This document shows positions 15,089 through 26,257 of a DNA stretch of 64,000 bases, one piece after another; position 1 is the stretch's first letter; each line of letters starts with the position of its first letter. Origin of the DNA: Chenopodium formosanum (lineage: Eukaryota; Streptophyta; Magnoliopsida; Caryophyllales; Amaranthaceae); contig CM044867.1 in the NCBI GenBank assembly GCA_024500155.1, forward strand, positions 8,755,632 to 8,819,631. The letters run 5' to 3'. Both the position numbers and the translations under genes were made by a program. The notes beneath the pieces were generated by a model that was not told where the DNA came from, searched no databases, and saw nothing but the letters and a program-made list of their open reading frames with translations.

Positions 15089-18000
15089 ATTGAGAGTTGG
15101 TCTTTACCACTCTGTAATAAAAGGGTGTGCTATCCTAAACATTTTGGAATGTTGATGGTTGTTAGTTACTTTTCATCAGATACTTGTTGCGCTCTATCTT
15201 TTGCCGAGTTTGACTTTGTTAATCAAGTTTTTTTTTTAAAAAAAAAAAAAAACCCATAGATGAGTTTGAGCTTGTTCAGAAATATAGCACATCACAAATT
15301 TTTAGCAGCGTGCTAAGATATACATAAAAAAATTCCAAAAATCCGTTCCAAACAACCCCTACCCCCCAAGATACCGAAATCAACCAACTACCAAATCGCA
15401 TTCCTGTACTCGTTCTGCATACTGAAGCTTTCCAAAAATTATGTAACAACAATGTTTTCGACCAGCCAATTTTAAATTTAGATGGTGTAAGAAAAGTTCT
15501 TTGCAAGACTTTAAACTCAAAGGGGATTCACAAATACCCAATACAAGCCCAATAGGTGGTGGTGCTCATGTTGCTTGTTTTATCCAACAACCAGTTCTAA
15601 ACTCAGGGCTTCACAGCACAAAGACTTTACAGAACTTTCTTTGCTTCTTTGTAAAGGTTGATCTCCTATTCTCCTCACTAGATTTCACTCCTCAACACAA
15701 CAACACTTCAATATTCAGTAACTATTTTACCATTAGTCAGAAGCTCTCTTAATTCATGTAATCATGCCACCTAGATTGAATTTTTTTTGTTTTCAAACTG
15801 CAAGTTTCTCCTATTTATCATAATGTATGTCATTACAGGCTTGTTGCACCGACATAGTAGTGAGTTTAATATGAATATATGATGCAACACCAATAACTCC
15901 CTTCCATTGAAGATTTTCTCATATACTTTACAATTTCAAAGGATATGATATTCTGACATTACATATGTCTGGGCAAGTATCCAAAGCATGTGAGCATTTA
16001 TGTTTAAACAGCTACCTTGGCAAATTCAGTACTAGTTACATGCTTAGAACTGAAGTTTTGGAGACTAAACAAGGCAATTTCTGCTCAGCTGTACATCTTG
16101 CGCTTTGCAATTTGCCGATAAATCATAAAAAGACCAGTAGAAATCAGTAATTGCATTGTTTGCTAGCTGCTACTATTGCAGAAGCTGTTCAGAATTGTAG
16201 AAATATCCAAAAACTCTCTTGGATAATCTGTAGAATTATTATACGTGTTTCTGAAGGTGAATCATAGTTTGCTAGCCGTTCAATTGTAGCCTTGTAGGCA
16301 AGTCCAGAACTCTCTTTAATCATCTGTAGATTCACAATACATGTGTTCAAAAGGTGAATGGAAAATAGAAATTTTGTGGCTACATATTTCTGTGTGCTTG
16401 GAGAGAAATGATAGAAATTTTTAAAATTGAGTGTCTAGTGAAGAATCTTTTCAGAGAGGGTTGTTTTTTTTATATTAGTATCAACTCTCATGTCCCAAAC
16501 AAGGAATATTAGACATAACACTTTCTCCGTTCTTTAATAGTTGCAATTATTGGACTCTTGCACTATCTAGGGCCTCTAATCCTAATTTTATGTTTTCCCC
16601 ACAAGTATATTCCTCAATTTCTATATAATGCAGTATTAATATCCAATCTAACCTCACTTGACCCAACACAACTTACACACTTGCATTGTCAGGCAAAACA
16701 AGTTTATTTTAGACAATTTCAACAAAATAATTACTTTTTCAAGGTTTATTCAGATAAATTTTCAGACAAAGATAGTTTTTGTTTCAAATAATATAACCTT
16801 ATACTTCCTACGTTTTTTCATAGTTGCAACACACACTTTTTCACGGTATTTAAGAAATATGGGATTCACATGATATAATACACTTTAAAATGAGGTGAGT
16901 GGTTATAAGGAGTGTAATTTAGTGGGCCATGTGATTTAAATAAGGGAATAGTACATCATTTCCCTAAAATAACTTTTCATTTATAGTGTGTTGCAAGTAT
17001 TGTGACATTTCCATTTTAGGGAAGTGTTGCAAGTAATAAAAAACGGAGGAAGTATATAAACATGTTCAATGATCTTTTAGATAAGCTCCAAAAGCCTAAA
17101 ACACAAATTAATTAAATTAAATAAATAAAATAATAAAATATGCTATTATGTGAAATAATATGATAAGTTTTGAAGTACAGTTTCAAAACAACAATTTATC
17201 ATTTTTTAGTGGTCAAAGTTGTGTGTGTTGGCAAACATGAAATTTCAATAGTTGCAATGCATCCTTGATTTCATTTAATTCATTATTCGTAAACATTCAA
17301 TTTTTGAGATTGCTACATTAGTAGCGTTGTTCATATCTAAAATTTCCGATTTTCAATTCTAAAAAAATATTCAACAATTATATGCAAAACTGAAATAAAT
17401 CCAGCCACTGCAAAGGAAAAACATACATTGATTTCATGGTCTTGAGCATCCTTGTCAAGGTACATAACACTTCTGTCTTTTGTGTCGCTTACATTACCAT
17501 GTTCATCAAGTTTAGCATCTCCTAGCATTTGTAAACATTGATCCCACTCCTTTAGCTCCTCCTGGATTATGCACCAAAAGTGTATTAATTACCAAGCAAT
17601 TCTTTTGAGTTTGGCCTTGCTTAGCAGCTAAAGGTTAGCTATACAGAACATTGCCATGCTCACAGGAACAAAAAGATGTCCCACCAGACTATCCAAATAG
17701 ACAGATGCTTCGTTCAAAGATTCTTTTTTTCTTACAATACTACTGCCATGCATTAATCGGAGAGATAGAACTAAGCTTATACTTAATGTGCTATACAGAA
17801 TAGATAGAGCCCTCATCATCTTCTTTACATATGTGAATCAAAAACTAACAAACTTGTGTGCCAAAAACTAAAGGAAGGTCATACATGTACCCCAACAAAC
17901 ATCAGTTCTGCCCTTTATAAATCATGCTCATCAATCCGGACAGCCCTAAAAAGCATCTTGAGTCATGATCAGACACTAACCATTGAAATATTTCATATAA

Positions 18001-19353
18001 TTTGCATTGCATCTAACATATAAATACATCCTACACACCTAACTCCAAGTCCTCTGCACAACATGGGATCGATTTTTAAATTAGGTCTCACAATTCATCA
18101 TTGAAAGCAAATTATTTTTGGGAGAATGCCATGCTTCAAGTCATATTCTTTTCGAGAAAGATTTATGTAATCCAACATTATATTGTCTCACTAAGAAAAT
18201 CACTTCTTCAAAATATCAATTAATGTAGTTATTTTAGTTCTGAATCTATAATCATTGTTTTCTAAAATTTTCATCCCTGCCCTTGGCCTATAGACCCTAT
18301 TGTATCAATCAGCTTATCCACGTGCTATAGGTCAGCCACTTCTCCAATATAACAAAGCTCCTAGTTTAGCTGATATTCCAAACTAAAACCACCAATCATT
18401 AGCAACAAACATATTGGTTGATAAAATACCATTATTTCCATAACATACAATACTTGAATTATCCTCTTTATCCCCTTTTGTCATCAAAAAAGTGAGCTTT
18501 CTACCGGGAACTAGGGAAGACCATCGGTGACTAGTTCACATTTGAGATACTTATAACACAATGATTCCAAACTAATGTATGCAAACAAGCACGATTTGCT
18601 CCAACAAGAATGTTTCTCCCATTTCACCAAAGAATCTTCTGAGAACTCCCATTTGTTCAATTTCAACAAACCAAACAGTCAATACTGCGCTAATGAATAT
18701 CAGTTCTGATTACACGACAAACCGACAGCAATGAAAAAGCCTTAATCCCAAATTTTCCAGTCTTTACAAACAACTAAAATTTCCTATTCGAATCATAAAA
18801 CCTGCCTCACCTGTTCATTCTATTCACCCACTTTCAACAATATTCAAAACAAACACTAATACACCAAATTTGCAGATGCCAACTAACTTAATTGGTCAAA
18901 AGTCTTACATATCAGGCATCAAATCCCGTCTACATCAATTTGCCCTTTGCGACTCTCTCTACACCGCCAATTCGAGACCACAACGTACTAAACTTACTAA
19001 TACAATAAATTAACAACCAATTACAAAAACCCTAAAAAATCAACACAATTAAAAAAAAAAAAAACATACTCAATTTTTTTGAAAAAGGGGGAGAGAAGAG
19101 TACTGACGAGGCATTTGGCGGCGAGGTAGCGAAAGCGAAGGTCACGGAGGACAACATGAGAGGCATTAAGGAGGTGAAAAGCGCGGCGAAAATGGCGACC
19201 GAGAAAAAGAGCTTGAGCTTGCATGTAAATATCGGCGGGGTCGGAGGTGAAGGCGGCGACTTTATCGGCGAAGAAAATGGCGGAGGAGTAGAGGTGTTTG
19301 CTAACACAGTCTCTCACTACTCCTCTTAGCTTCTCTATTTCTTCTTCCCTCAT
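2917..19353 (-). CDS. APC6: Anaphase-promoting complex subunit 6 (CDC16), 5' 12 exons, partial
   Basis: TPR scaffold subunit of the APC/C, the nuclear E3 ubiquitin ligase that targets cyclins and securin. Exons (minus strand): 19353-19108, 17561-17427, 13946-13873, 13117-13078, 12752-12707, 10572-10493, 10160-9979, 9893-9768, 7092-7018, 6003-5878, 5288-5219, 2999-2917. All splice at GT-AG and join in frame to about 427 residues of the usual ~540. The start MREEEIEKLRGVVRDCV matches the plant APC6 N-terminus; an in-frame ATG lies 75 bp upstream (19428) but precedes the conserved start. Other recognisable blocks are FLGRHFRRAFHLLNAS, MYLDKDAQDHEIN, ACKAEYYHQCGEYQKCFEL, LSWFAVGCYYYC and SDPLVYNELGVVAYHMK, with TPR-type helix pairs. 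Exon 12 ends in phase 2, and no continuation was found in 1-2916, so the C-terminal TPRs lie beyond the window. Introns run from 85 bp to >2.9 kb and hold MITEs. No frameshift or stop was seen, so the gene looks intact. Family identity is very secure; single splice sites were read by eye. Confidence 0.95.
9098..9391 (+). mobile_element. MITE in APC6 intron 8
   Basis: The ends are inverted: CCGTTTCATAATTTTCTCAAC at the left, and GGTAAGAACACTATGAAAC at the right. The left motif is doubled (CATTTCATAATGTTCTTAGC about 30 bp further in), exactly as in 11538-11851. The interior is C/T-rich (CTTACC, CACCTACCC). There is no coding capacity. Confidence 0.6.
11538..11851 (+). mobile_element. Stowaway-like MITE in APC6 intron 5
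   Basis: TIRs are CCTCCGTTTCATAATGTTCT at the left and AGAACATTATGAAATGGAGG at the right, flanked by TA on both sides. The left end is partly duplicated. The interior is a C-rich run of CCACCCAC and CCCCTCCCC. About 314 bp, non-coding. Boundaries are good to about 3 bp. Confidence 0.7.
12420..12613. mobile_element. Short Stowaway-like MITE in APC6 intron 5
   Basis: The left end TTCCGTTTTTTTAATTGCAT is mirrored by ATGCAACTAAAAAGAAACCG at the right end. The internal text is AG-rich (GAGAGAAATAGAGAGAATAA). No ORF of interest. It is about 195 bp with unclear outer borders. Confidence 0.5.
14131..14428. mobile_element. Possible Stowaway-like MITE in APC6 intron 2
   Basis: The left end ATCCCTTCCTATTTGGTTTA and the right end TTAATTAAATAGGGACAAAG are imperfect inverted repeats resembling the Stowaway terminus (CTCC.T.GTCCC.ATTT). 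The right end is followed by GATGTATATA. Borders are approximate and the identity is tentative. Confidence 0.4.
15051..15090. repeat. (AAAT)n microsatellite
   Basis: About nine uninterrupted AAAT units follow AGCTCGTTT in APC6 intron 2. It is a likely length-polymorphic marker. Confidence 0.95.
16804..17052. mobile_element. Stowaway MITE in APC6 intron 2
   Basis: The TIRs CTTCCTACGTTTTTTCATAG at the left and AATAAAAAACGGAGGAAG at the right are flanked by TA on both sides, the Tc1/mariner-type target duplication. Inside each TIR is a GTTGCAACAC/GTGTTGCAAGT block shared with the element at 58707-58938, so both are one family. A related left end (CTTTCTCCGTTCTTTAATAG) at about 16521 suggests a second, truncated copy beside it. 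Confidence 0.75.
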
Positions 19354-19562
19354 CTTTGATTCTGCACTTTCACAGAGGAGAGAGAAACTGGGAGGATGAA
19401 GATGAAATGGGGGTTTTGGATGATTCAAGGGGGAAAGAGCGGGAGTGGAAGGGTTTTGGCTATGCGGATTTTAATTTGATTTTACTTCTTCGATTTTAAA
19501 CATTTGTTCCACTTTTCATTGAAATTATTTTTTTAATTATACGAAGTAACATATTTGGAATG
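19354..19562 (-). promoter_or_regulatory. APC6 5' UTR and proximal promoter, cut off by copia insertion
   Basis: This is all that remains between the APC6 start codon and the copia target duplication (GAATG at 19558-19562). Read on the minus strand it has an AT-rich upstream part (TATAATTAAAAAAA), then a C-rich leader (CCCTTCCACTCCCGC, CTTTCCCCC) typical of a plant 5' UTR. No canonical TATAAA box was seen. Any more distal promoter now lies at or beyond 32352. Confidence 0.6.
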
Positions 19563-19823
19563 TGTAGAAATATGTATAGTTTTTTGTATAATATGTGTAT
19601 AGCTATACTAAGTGCAGGAGTAGTTTTTTATTTTTTGTCTGTTTCTTTCCTTGACAACAGCCATGAGCTGTAGTTTTGTCTTGTAGTGATCAAGGTGTGT
19701 ATATATTAATGAGAAGCAGATCTTTCTAGGGTTGAGAGCCCCTGAAATTATTCTTCCGCCTCCATTCACTAACAAAACATTCTTGCTGAACACACAAAAC
19801 CAAATACACTCTGATTTTATTCA
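19563..19823 (+). repeat. Copia 5' LTR
   Basis: Starts TGTAGAAATATGTATAG and ends CTGATTTTATTCA, immediately followed by the primer-binding site. It contains an AT-rich TATA-like stretch (GTATATATTAATGAG), after which the transcript probably starts. It matches the 3' LTR except for four substitutions. Confidence 0.95.
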
Positions 19824-19835
19824 TGGTATCAGAGC
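19824..19835 (+). promoter_or_regulatory. Copia primer-binding site (tRNA-iMet)
   Basis: TGGTATCAGAGC directly abuts the 5' LTR. It is complementary to the 3' end of plant initiator tRNA-Met, the usual minus-strand primer of copia elements. Confidence 0.95.
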
Positions 19836-19971
19836 TCACCAGGTTGTGAGATTGAACAAAATCGAAGCTTTCTGAAATAGAAAGTTTGAATCTTTAGCCA
19901 AACACTGAACCGAATATCAAAGTTTTAATCTTTGATCTTAAAAGTTTAAATTCCTGAAATAGAAACACATA

Positions 19972-20880
19972 ATGGAGGGTAAGCAAGTTGTTCCTTATGT
20001 TGATCCTTATTATTTGGGAAGCTCGGATAACTCGAACACACCATTGGGAACGATTGTCTTCAATGGAAAGAACTATGTCAACTGGAGCAGAAGTGTGAGG
20101 ATGGATCTAGGGGCAAAGAACAAACTTGGATTCATCAAGGGTAAGATATCTAAACCAAATGTTTCTTTTGATGATCATAATCAGTGGATAAGGAATGATT
20201 GCATGATTAGATGTTGGCTATATGCTAGTGTAACACCACAAATTGCTGAACAAATGTTGATAGTGAACTCAGCTAGAGAGTTTTGGATTGAATTAGCTGA
20301 GAGATTTGGGCAATCAAATGCTCCTCAGATCTATATGCTTAGGAAAGAATTGAATGGGTTGAAACAAAACAACATGAGTGTTTCAGAATATTTTGGGAAG
20401 CTTAAGGCTGGATGGGATCAGCTTAGTAGTCTGGAAGGAATGCCTGAATGCACATGTGGTATTTTTAATAAATGCACATGTAATGTAGTGAAGAAGCTGT
20501 TGGAAAGAAAAGAGAAGAAGAAAGTGATGGATTTTTTGATGGGATTGAATGTTGGTTATGATAACCAGAAAGAAAACATCATAGGCATGGATCCATTGCC
20601 TAATGTTAATAGAGCACATCAGATGGTTTTACAAGTTGAAAAGCAGAAGGAAATATCAGGATTGGACAGAAGCAAGTACTTTACTAGCTGCTAAGCCATT
20701 CCATGGAAATAGGCAGAACAATAATCAGAATCACAGGAATAATTATCAGAATGGTAATTATCAGAGAAGAGAGACCAAGGAAGAAAAGGAAAAGAAGTGA
20801 TGTGAAAACTGCAAAATGAAGGGACATACAATAGATGGATGCTTAAAGATTTATGGGTATCCAGATTAGTTTAAGAACAA
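19972..20880 (+). pseudogene. Copia gag (UBN2-type) with zinc knuckle, broken
   Basis: The first 240 residues are open (MEGKQVVPYVDPYYLG...) and carry the copia gag signature: GTIVFNGKNYVNWSRSVRM, then FWIELAERFGQSNAPQIYML and SVSEYFGKLKAGWDQL. The frame is lost near 20690, where the reading continues one frame over (KPFHGNRQNNNQNH...). A TGA at 20798 sits directly before the nucleocapsid zinc knuckle C-x2-C-x4-H-x4-C (20801-20842), and a TAG follows near 20868. The capsid-like part would package the RNA; with these breaks no full gag can be made. Confidence 0.85.
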
Positions 20881-20917
20881 TCCAAAGGGAAAGACAGGAA
20901 CGAAATATGCTGCAAAT

Positions 20918-21532
20918 GTGTCTGGAACAGGACAGTGCATTGAGGATGATCCTCTTGAATCATCTGAACAAGGACAGTTGAGCAATGGTGAGAAACCAGA
21001 TTCTGAGTTGCTGAATGCAGTGGTGCAGCAGGTAATGAAGGTGATGAATCAGAAGCAGCAAGGTCAGGCAAGCAGTTCAAGTAATGTAGTGAGTATGAGC
21101 AATTTTGCAGGTATTGTCTCAACCTCAAATGCTTGTGCACTTTATGAGAATGTGGATAAAAGTTGTTGGTTGATAGACTCAGGAGCATCTGATCACATGG
21201 CTAGTGATAGGAAATTATTTTGTGACATAAGAAATTTAAGAAAGCATGTTAGTGTTGGAATGCCTAATGGAACAATTAGAAATGTGAAAGAAATGGGAAT
21301 TGTGAAATTGAATGAACATATAATTCTTAGAAATGTGCTGCAAATACTTGAGTTCAAGCATAATTTATTGTCAGTGAGTAAGTTGATGGAGCAAACAAAA
21401 TTGAAGGTGATGTTCACTGATTATGGGTGTCTATTTCAGGCCTCTTCTAGTAGAGAGGTAGTTGGATATGGAGAGAAGAGTGGAGGACTTTACAAGCTAA
21501 AGCTAGAGAAGAGTTCTGAGAGAACTAAATAA
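20918..21532 (+). pseudogene. Copia aspartic protease segment
   Basis: About 204 residues are open. The retroviral-type aspartic protease motif CWLIDSGASDHMASD has its catalytic DSGA at 21176-21187 intact. Downstream, VSVGMPNGTIRNVKEMG and HNLLSVSKLMEQ are the conserved copia region between protease and the integrase N-terminus. A stop at 21530 (TAA after ERTK) breaks the polyprotein. Confidence 0.85.
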
Positions 21533-21574
21533 AGAAGAAATGGAGCAGAGAAAGAGCAGGATAAGGCTAATGTA

Positions 21575-22913
21575 ATGGCTTGTAAGAAGAATGTTTTGAG
21601 TACTAAATCTAGAGGAAATTTAGATTTATTACATGCAAGATTAGGACATACTTCTTTATCCAAAATGAAACATTTGAGTATTTGTGATTGTAATGGGGTT
21701 TCCGAATATTTTTGTGATACATGTTGTTTGGCAAAACACCACAAATTACCTTTTTATTCAAGTTCTTCAATTGCAAATGCTATCTTTGATTTGGTTCATA
21801 TGGATTTGTGGGGACCATATAGAACTAAGAATGTCACAGGGGCAAGTTATTTCCTCATAATCTTGGATGATTATTCAAGAGTGACTTGGACTTATTTGGT
21901 GTCAAATAAGGAACATGTTAGACAGGTGCTGAAAATGTTCATTGCATATGTGCAGAATCATTTTAATACTTCTATTAAAGTGATAAGAAGTGACAATGTG
22001 ACTGAAATATTTCACTCAGAGTGTTCCACAATAATGAAAGAAAAGGGAATTTTGCATCAAAGGAGTGTTGCAGGAAACCCTCAGTAGAATGGGAGAGTTG
22101 AAAGAAAACATAGGCATTTGATAGAGACAGTCAGGGCAATTAGAATACATGCTGGGTTACCCAAGAATATGTGGGGAGAGTGTGTACTAGCAACAACTCA
22201 TATCATCAACTTGTTGCCTAGTGCAGTATTAAAATGAGAGATACCTTTTGAGAGACTGATGAAGAGAAAGGCAAGATATGAGGGTCTGAAAGTGATAGGG
22301 TGCCTATGCTATGCTAGTAACAAGCATAGAAAAGGGGATAAATTTGTTGCTAAGGCAACTAGATGTGTTCTGATTGGATAACCTAGTGATCAAAAGGGAT
22401 ACAAAGTCTTTGATCTAGAGTCAAAATAGATATTTGTACCTAGAGATGTAAGTTTCAAAGAAAATATTTTTCCTTGTAAGCAAAGTGACAAAGAAAATGC
22501 TGAAATTCCTAGAAGCATTGATCTGAATTTTGAGACATCAGATGAGATGTCTACCGACAATATTTTGCAGGAAATTCCTTTAAGAGAAGAGGAAGAGCAA
22601 GCTGAAGTTGTGCCTGAAGTGCAACATGAGGTGTTAGAACAAGGGATTCATATCCTTGAAGAAGACATAAATGAAGAGATGGGAGATCAAGAGTAGGATG
22701 ATCATAGAGATCATGAACAGAACATGGAACAAGAAGCTTTAAGGAGATCTGTGAGGGATAGAAGACCACCTTCAAAATTTAAGGGTTTTGAATGTGATAA
22801 AAGGCTGCAACAATTCAAAGATATAAATCAAGAAGCTAAGCCAAGAAATGCCAATCTAGTGCATATTACTCTTGATAACAAGGAGTACTATACACCATAT
22901 TACATTGTGTCCC
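21575..22913 (+). pseudogene. Copia integrase segment with multiple stops
   Basis: The GAG-pre-integrase zinc-binding region is visible (HARLGHTSLSKMKHL...CDTCCLAKH), followed by the rve core: first Asp in HMDLWGPY, second Asp in RSDNVTEIF (the usual Gly after DN is Val), and the Glu in NGRVERKHRHL. In-frame stops occur near 22086 (TAG), 22236 (TGA), 22380 (TAA), 22428 (TAG) and 22695 (TAG). Several are what C-to-T or G-to-A changes of Gln or Trp codons would give. The reading is then cut by the solo LTR at 22914 and resumes in register after 24866. Confidence 0.85.
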
Positions 22914-24012
22914 TTTAGGGAATATTTCAAGCATTATGATAACCCCAAACTTGAACCCCACTGTGATCATACACTAAAGTACGGTGGCGTTCCAAAGGGA
23001 AAGACAAAGAGCAAAAAGAGTCGCCAACAAGTTTTAGGAACTTGTAAACCCAAAAGACAATCCAAAAGGACCATCAACTACTCCATAAGGTCTTGAACCA
23101 AACAGGGTCCGGGGATGAGGGTACGAATCCAATCTACAAAAGAAAGGACCCGCCCTATAAAATAGGCCTCTACTTTGTTCTGCTCGTATTCATGTGCGCT
23201 TTTCGAATAACATACAAACATCATATTAAACCTAACCTGTTTATCTATGTTGGTTGAATATTAATGCACAAATAATACTATTATTGGCGATCACTTGAAT
23301 TAAAATCACATTAGCCCAACCCAAATTAATAATTATCTTATTAAGCGTGATTTCAAGTACAAATTCCCTTTAACAATCATAAAAGGTGTGATCAAGCAAT
23401 AACAATAATATAAATCAAGCAACATAAATAATAAACAATAACAATAATGATGATAATAACATGATAAGGCATAATAAAGCTTAATAATAATAGCAAGATC
23501 CTAGGCATGATACTAACAAGATTAATAACAAATCCTAGCATGTCACTAAGCATAAAGATCAAAGCTTTAACCTAACATGGTACTAACATGATATCATGAT
23601 ATTAAAAAAGAGTAAAGGCACCCTAAACATGATACTAGAAAGCATAAAATAACATCCTAACATGATACTAGAAAGCATTAAAAGCATCCTAACATGACAC
23701 TAGGAATATTAAACAATAACAAACATGCAATCTACACTATGAAAGAAATAGAGAGTAAGCTAATCTACTTACTTTGAAGCCTCGTACCTCTTTCTAATAA
23801 CAAAATACATAAGTTAGTAAACTTCAATGAAAATAAATAAAGAATAATTAAATAATTAAATTGAAATCAAATTAAATAAAGTTTTGACTAGTTTTGGACC
23901 AAACCCTCAGAAATTATTAAACCTTGCACGTCTAGGGCGAAGGCAACTTCGAATTTGGCTAAGAGACTCTAAGTCTTGTGAATGCGGAATATTGTATTTA
24001 AAAAGCTAGTTT

Positions 24013-24049
<37 letters not shown>

Positions 24050-24861
24050 AAATATTGCTCAAGAGAGAAAAGAGAAAATTCAGGAAGAGTTAATGAGAAT
24101 TGATGATTCTGAAAACAAGGATCCGGACCCTATTTATAATGAAAATAGTCCGGAAAAACATAGAATTTGATAAGGAATAAAACTACACGCTGTCGCCAGA
24201 CAATGTCTGTCGCGAGGCGACAGGGTCTGTCGCGCGGCGACAGACTTGTCGTTTGGCGACAACCTGTATTAGCGTGTTTTCTTCACGCGGAATCCGATCT
24301 TTAATCAACTTGATCTACGGAATCCGTACAGAAGATGAAATATGTATTTTTAAGATAATAAAACGATATTTTACTCCAAATAAAAGTCTATTTTAAAATA
24401 ATTAATTATTAAATCTAATAATATTAGAATTAAAAAGAACCTTCTAGAAACTTCTAGAAAATTATAATTAATCCTAATAATTTTAGGAATAATAATTAAC
24501 ATTGGGCCCTCCTCTAGATCATTGGGCCGTATTTAAATAATTAACCGGGCCCAGTTTAGTATATTGGCCATAACTTCCTCAATATTCATCGGAATTGGGC
24601 TTATAATATATCGTTGGAAAGGTCTTTTCGAACCCCATACAACTACACTATTATTGGACCTTAATTATGGACCAAACTAAACGGGTTTGGCTATTTTCAA
24701 ATAAATAGAGTTATTTTCAAAAACAGAGAGAGAAGAATTTTAATTAAAACTAAACCGCAACACTTAACTTTCAACCACTTTCACCTAATTCGATAATGGT
24801 TCAACGTGAAAGGCATTCATCACTGGGTTTGGTTTTGGGGAGACACAAATGGGTGTCTACA
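22914..24861 (-). mobile_element. Ty3/gypsy solo LTR, copy 1 (1948 bp), in copia pol
   Basis: Flanked by the 5-bp duplication GTCCC (22909-22913; 24862-24866). It ends GGTGTCTACA; the first bases are TTTAGGG where copy 2 has TGTAGGG, so the terminal TG has mutated. Read on the minus strand it begins TGTAGACACCCATTTGTGTC. A TATA box (TATAAATAGGG, about 24138 downward) gives it minus orientation, and GTTGGCGACTCTTTT lies ~100 bp before its 3' end. There is no internal domain, primer site or second LTR, so it is a solo LTR. It carries CTGTCGCG.GGCGACAG palindromic units at 24187-24263 and a (GA)n tract at 24016-24045. Confidence 0.9.
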
Positions 24862-24866
24862 GTCCC

Positions 24867-25490
24867 TTAACAATGTGATGAAGATAAATCAACCAAACAC
24901 ATACAGAGAAGCTTCAAAGGATCCAAGATGGGTCAAAGCAATGCAAGAAGAGTTACAGGCAATAGACAACAATGGAACATGGGAGATAGTTGACTTGCCA
25001 AAGGGAAAGAAAGCCATTGATAGTAAATGGGTTTATGCCGTGAAATTGGATCCAAATGGGAAGATTATGAGACTGAAGGCAAGGTTAGTTGCCAGAGGAG
25101 ATAGACAAGTGGCAGGGAAGGATTACAAGGCCACATTCTCACCAGTGTCTAAATTTGCAAGTGTAAGACTTATAATTGCAATAGCAACTGCAAGAAACTG
25201 GAATTTACATCAATTGGATGTAAATAATGCATTTTTGCATGGATACTTAGAAGAAGAAGTATATTTGAAGATACCAGAAGGATATATGAATGGAACAAAG
25301 GATAAAGTAAGCAAATTAAGGAAGAGTTTGTATGGGTTGAAGCAAGCTTCAAGGCAATGGAATATTGAACTCAAATCATTTTTGATAGAAAATGGTTTCA
25401 AGCAGTGCCGAAGAGATTACTCCTTGTTTTTGAGGACAGAAAATGGTAAAACTTGTATCATCTTGGTGTATGTTGATTATCACTGGTGAT
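24867..25490 (+). pseudogene. Copia reverse transcriptase segment
   Basis: Typical RVT_2 sequence: NTYREASKDPRWVKAMQEEL, TWEIVDLPKGKKAI, SKWVYAVKLDPNG, RLVARGDRQVAGKDY, then the catalytic-region block LDVNNAFLHGYLEEEVYLKI and SLYGLKQASRQW. At about 25470-25490 a short deletion falls inside the YVDD catalytic motif and shifts the frame, giving YVDYHW and a stop. The enzyme is therefore inactive in this copy. Confidence 0.9.
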
Positions 25491-26257
25491 GATGAAGAAA
25501 CAATTGCTTCCATGTAAAGCAAACTGGATAGTGCCTTTACTATAAAGGATTTGGGATTCTTGAGGTATTTTTTGGGAATTGAGATAGCTAGAGGTGAAGG
25601 AGGTACAATGATCAACCAAAGAAAATATGCTCTGGACATTGTCAGAGATAGTGGAATGGAAGGATGTACACCATGTACTTTCCTTTTCCAAAGGGAGTTA
25701 AGTTATCAACAAAAACAGGAGAATTGCTTGAGGATCCTGAGAGTTATAGAAGATTGATGGGAAGGCTGTTATATTTGAACTTGTCAAGACCTGATTTATC
25801 CTTCTCAGTTCAACAACTAAGTCAGTATTTGAGTTGTCCTAGAAAGCCACATATGCAGGCTGCTCTGCATGTTGTGAAATACATTAAAGGAACGGTTGAC
25901 CTAGGATTATTTTATCCTAGTAACACTGATCATACATTGTCAGCTTATAGTGATGCAGGCTGGGGAAGTTGTGTTTTTAGTGGAAGATCTTTGACTGGAT
26001 TTTGTGTATTCTTGGGAGGTGCTTTGGTTTCATTGAAAACGAAGAAGCAAAAGGTAGTTTCAAAATCATCTTGTGAAGCAGAGTTTCGAGGTATGTCACA
26101 AACCACAAGTGAGATAGCATGGATAGTTGGTTTATTTGAAGATTTGGGACAAAATTTGCCTCTTCCTGTCACCTTATTTTGTGATAATAAATCAGCAGAG
26201 TATATTGCACATAAACCAACACTCCATGACAGAACAAAGCATCTCAAATTAGACTGC
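25491..26257 (+). pseudogene. Copia RT C-terminus and RNase H, 5' part
   Basis: The first stretch (LGFLRYFLGIEIARGEGG...KYALDIV) is the RT thumb. After a frame change near 25690 it continues as LSRPDLSFSVQQLSQYLSCPRK and the RNase H domain (YSDAGWGSC, SGRSLTGFCVFLG, KKQKVVSKSSCEAEFRGM, LFCDNKSAEYIA, RTKHLKLDC). The acidic residues of the RNase H core (SDAGW, EAEFRG, CDNKSA) are present. The sequence is cut at 26257 by the long LTR and continues at 31922. Confidence 0.9.

Noticed and set aside
19032..19307. Minus-strand 91-codon frame overlapping APC6 exon 1
   Set aside because: Out-of-frame shadow of APC6; Pro/Phe-rich with no conservation.
22872..23096. Frames at 22872-23096 and 48179-48403 with identical peptide text (REYFKHYDNPKLEPHCD)
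   Set aside because: The similarity comes from the two solo LTRs, and the frames cross the LTR borders. No function is likely.
23400..23720. Repeated CATGATACTA / AACATGATACTAGAAAGCAT text resembling a CRISPR-like array
   Set aside because: Irregular spacing, inside a plant solo LTR and repeated in the second LTR copy; ordinary degenerate LTR repeats.
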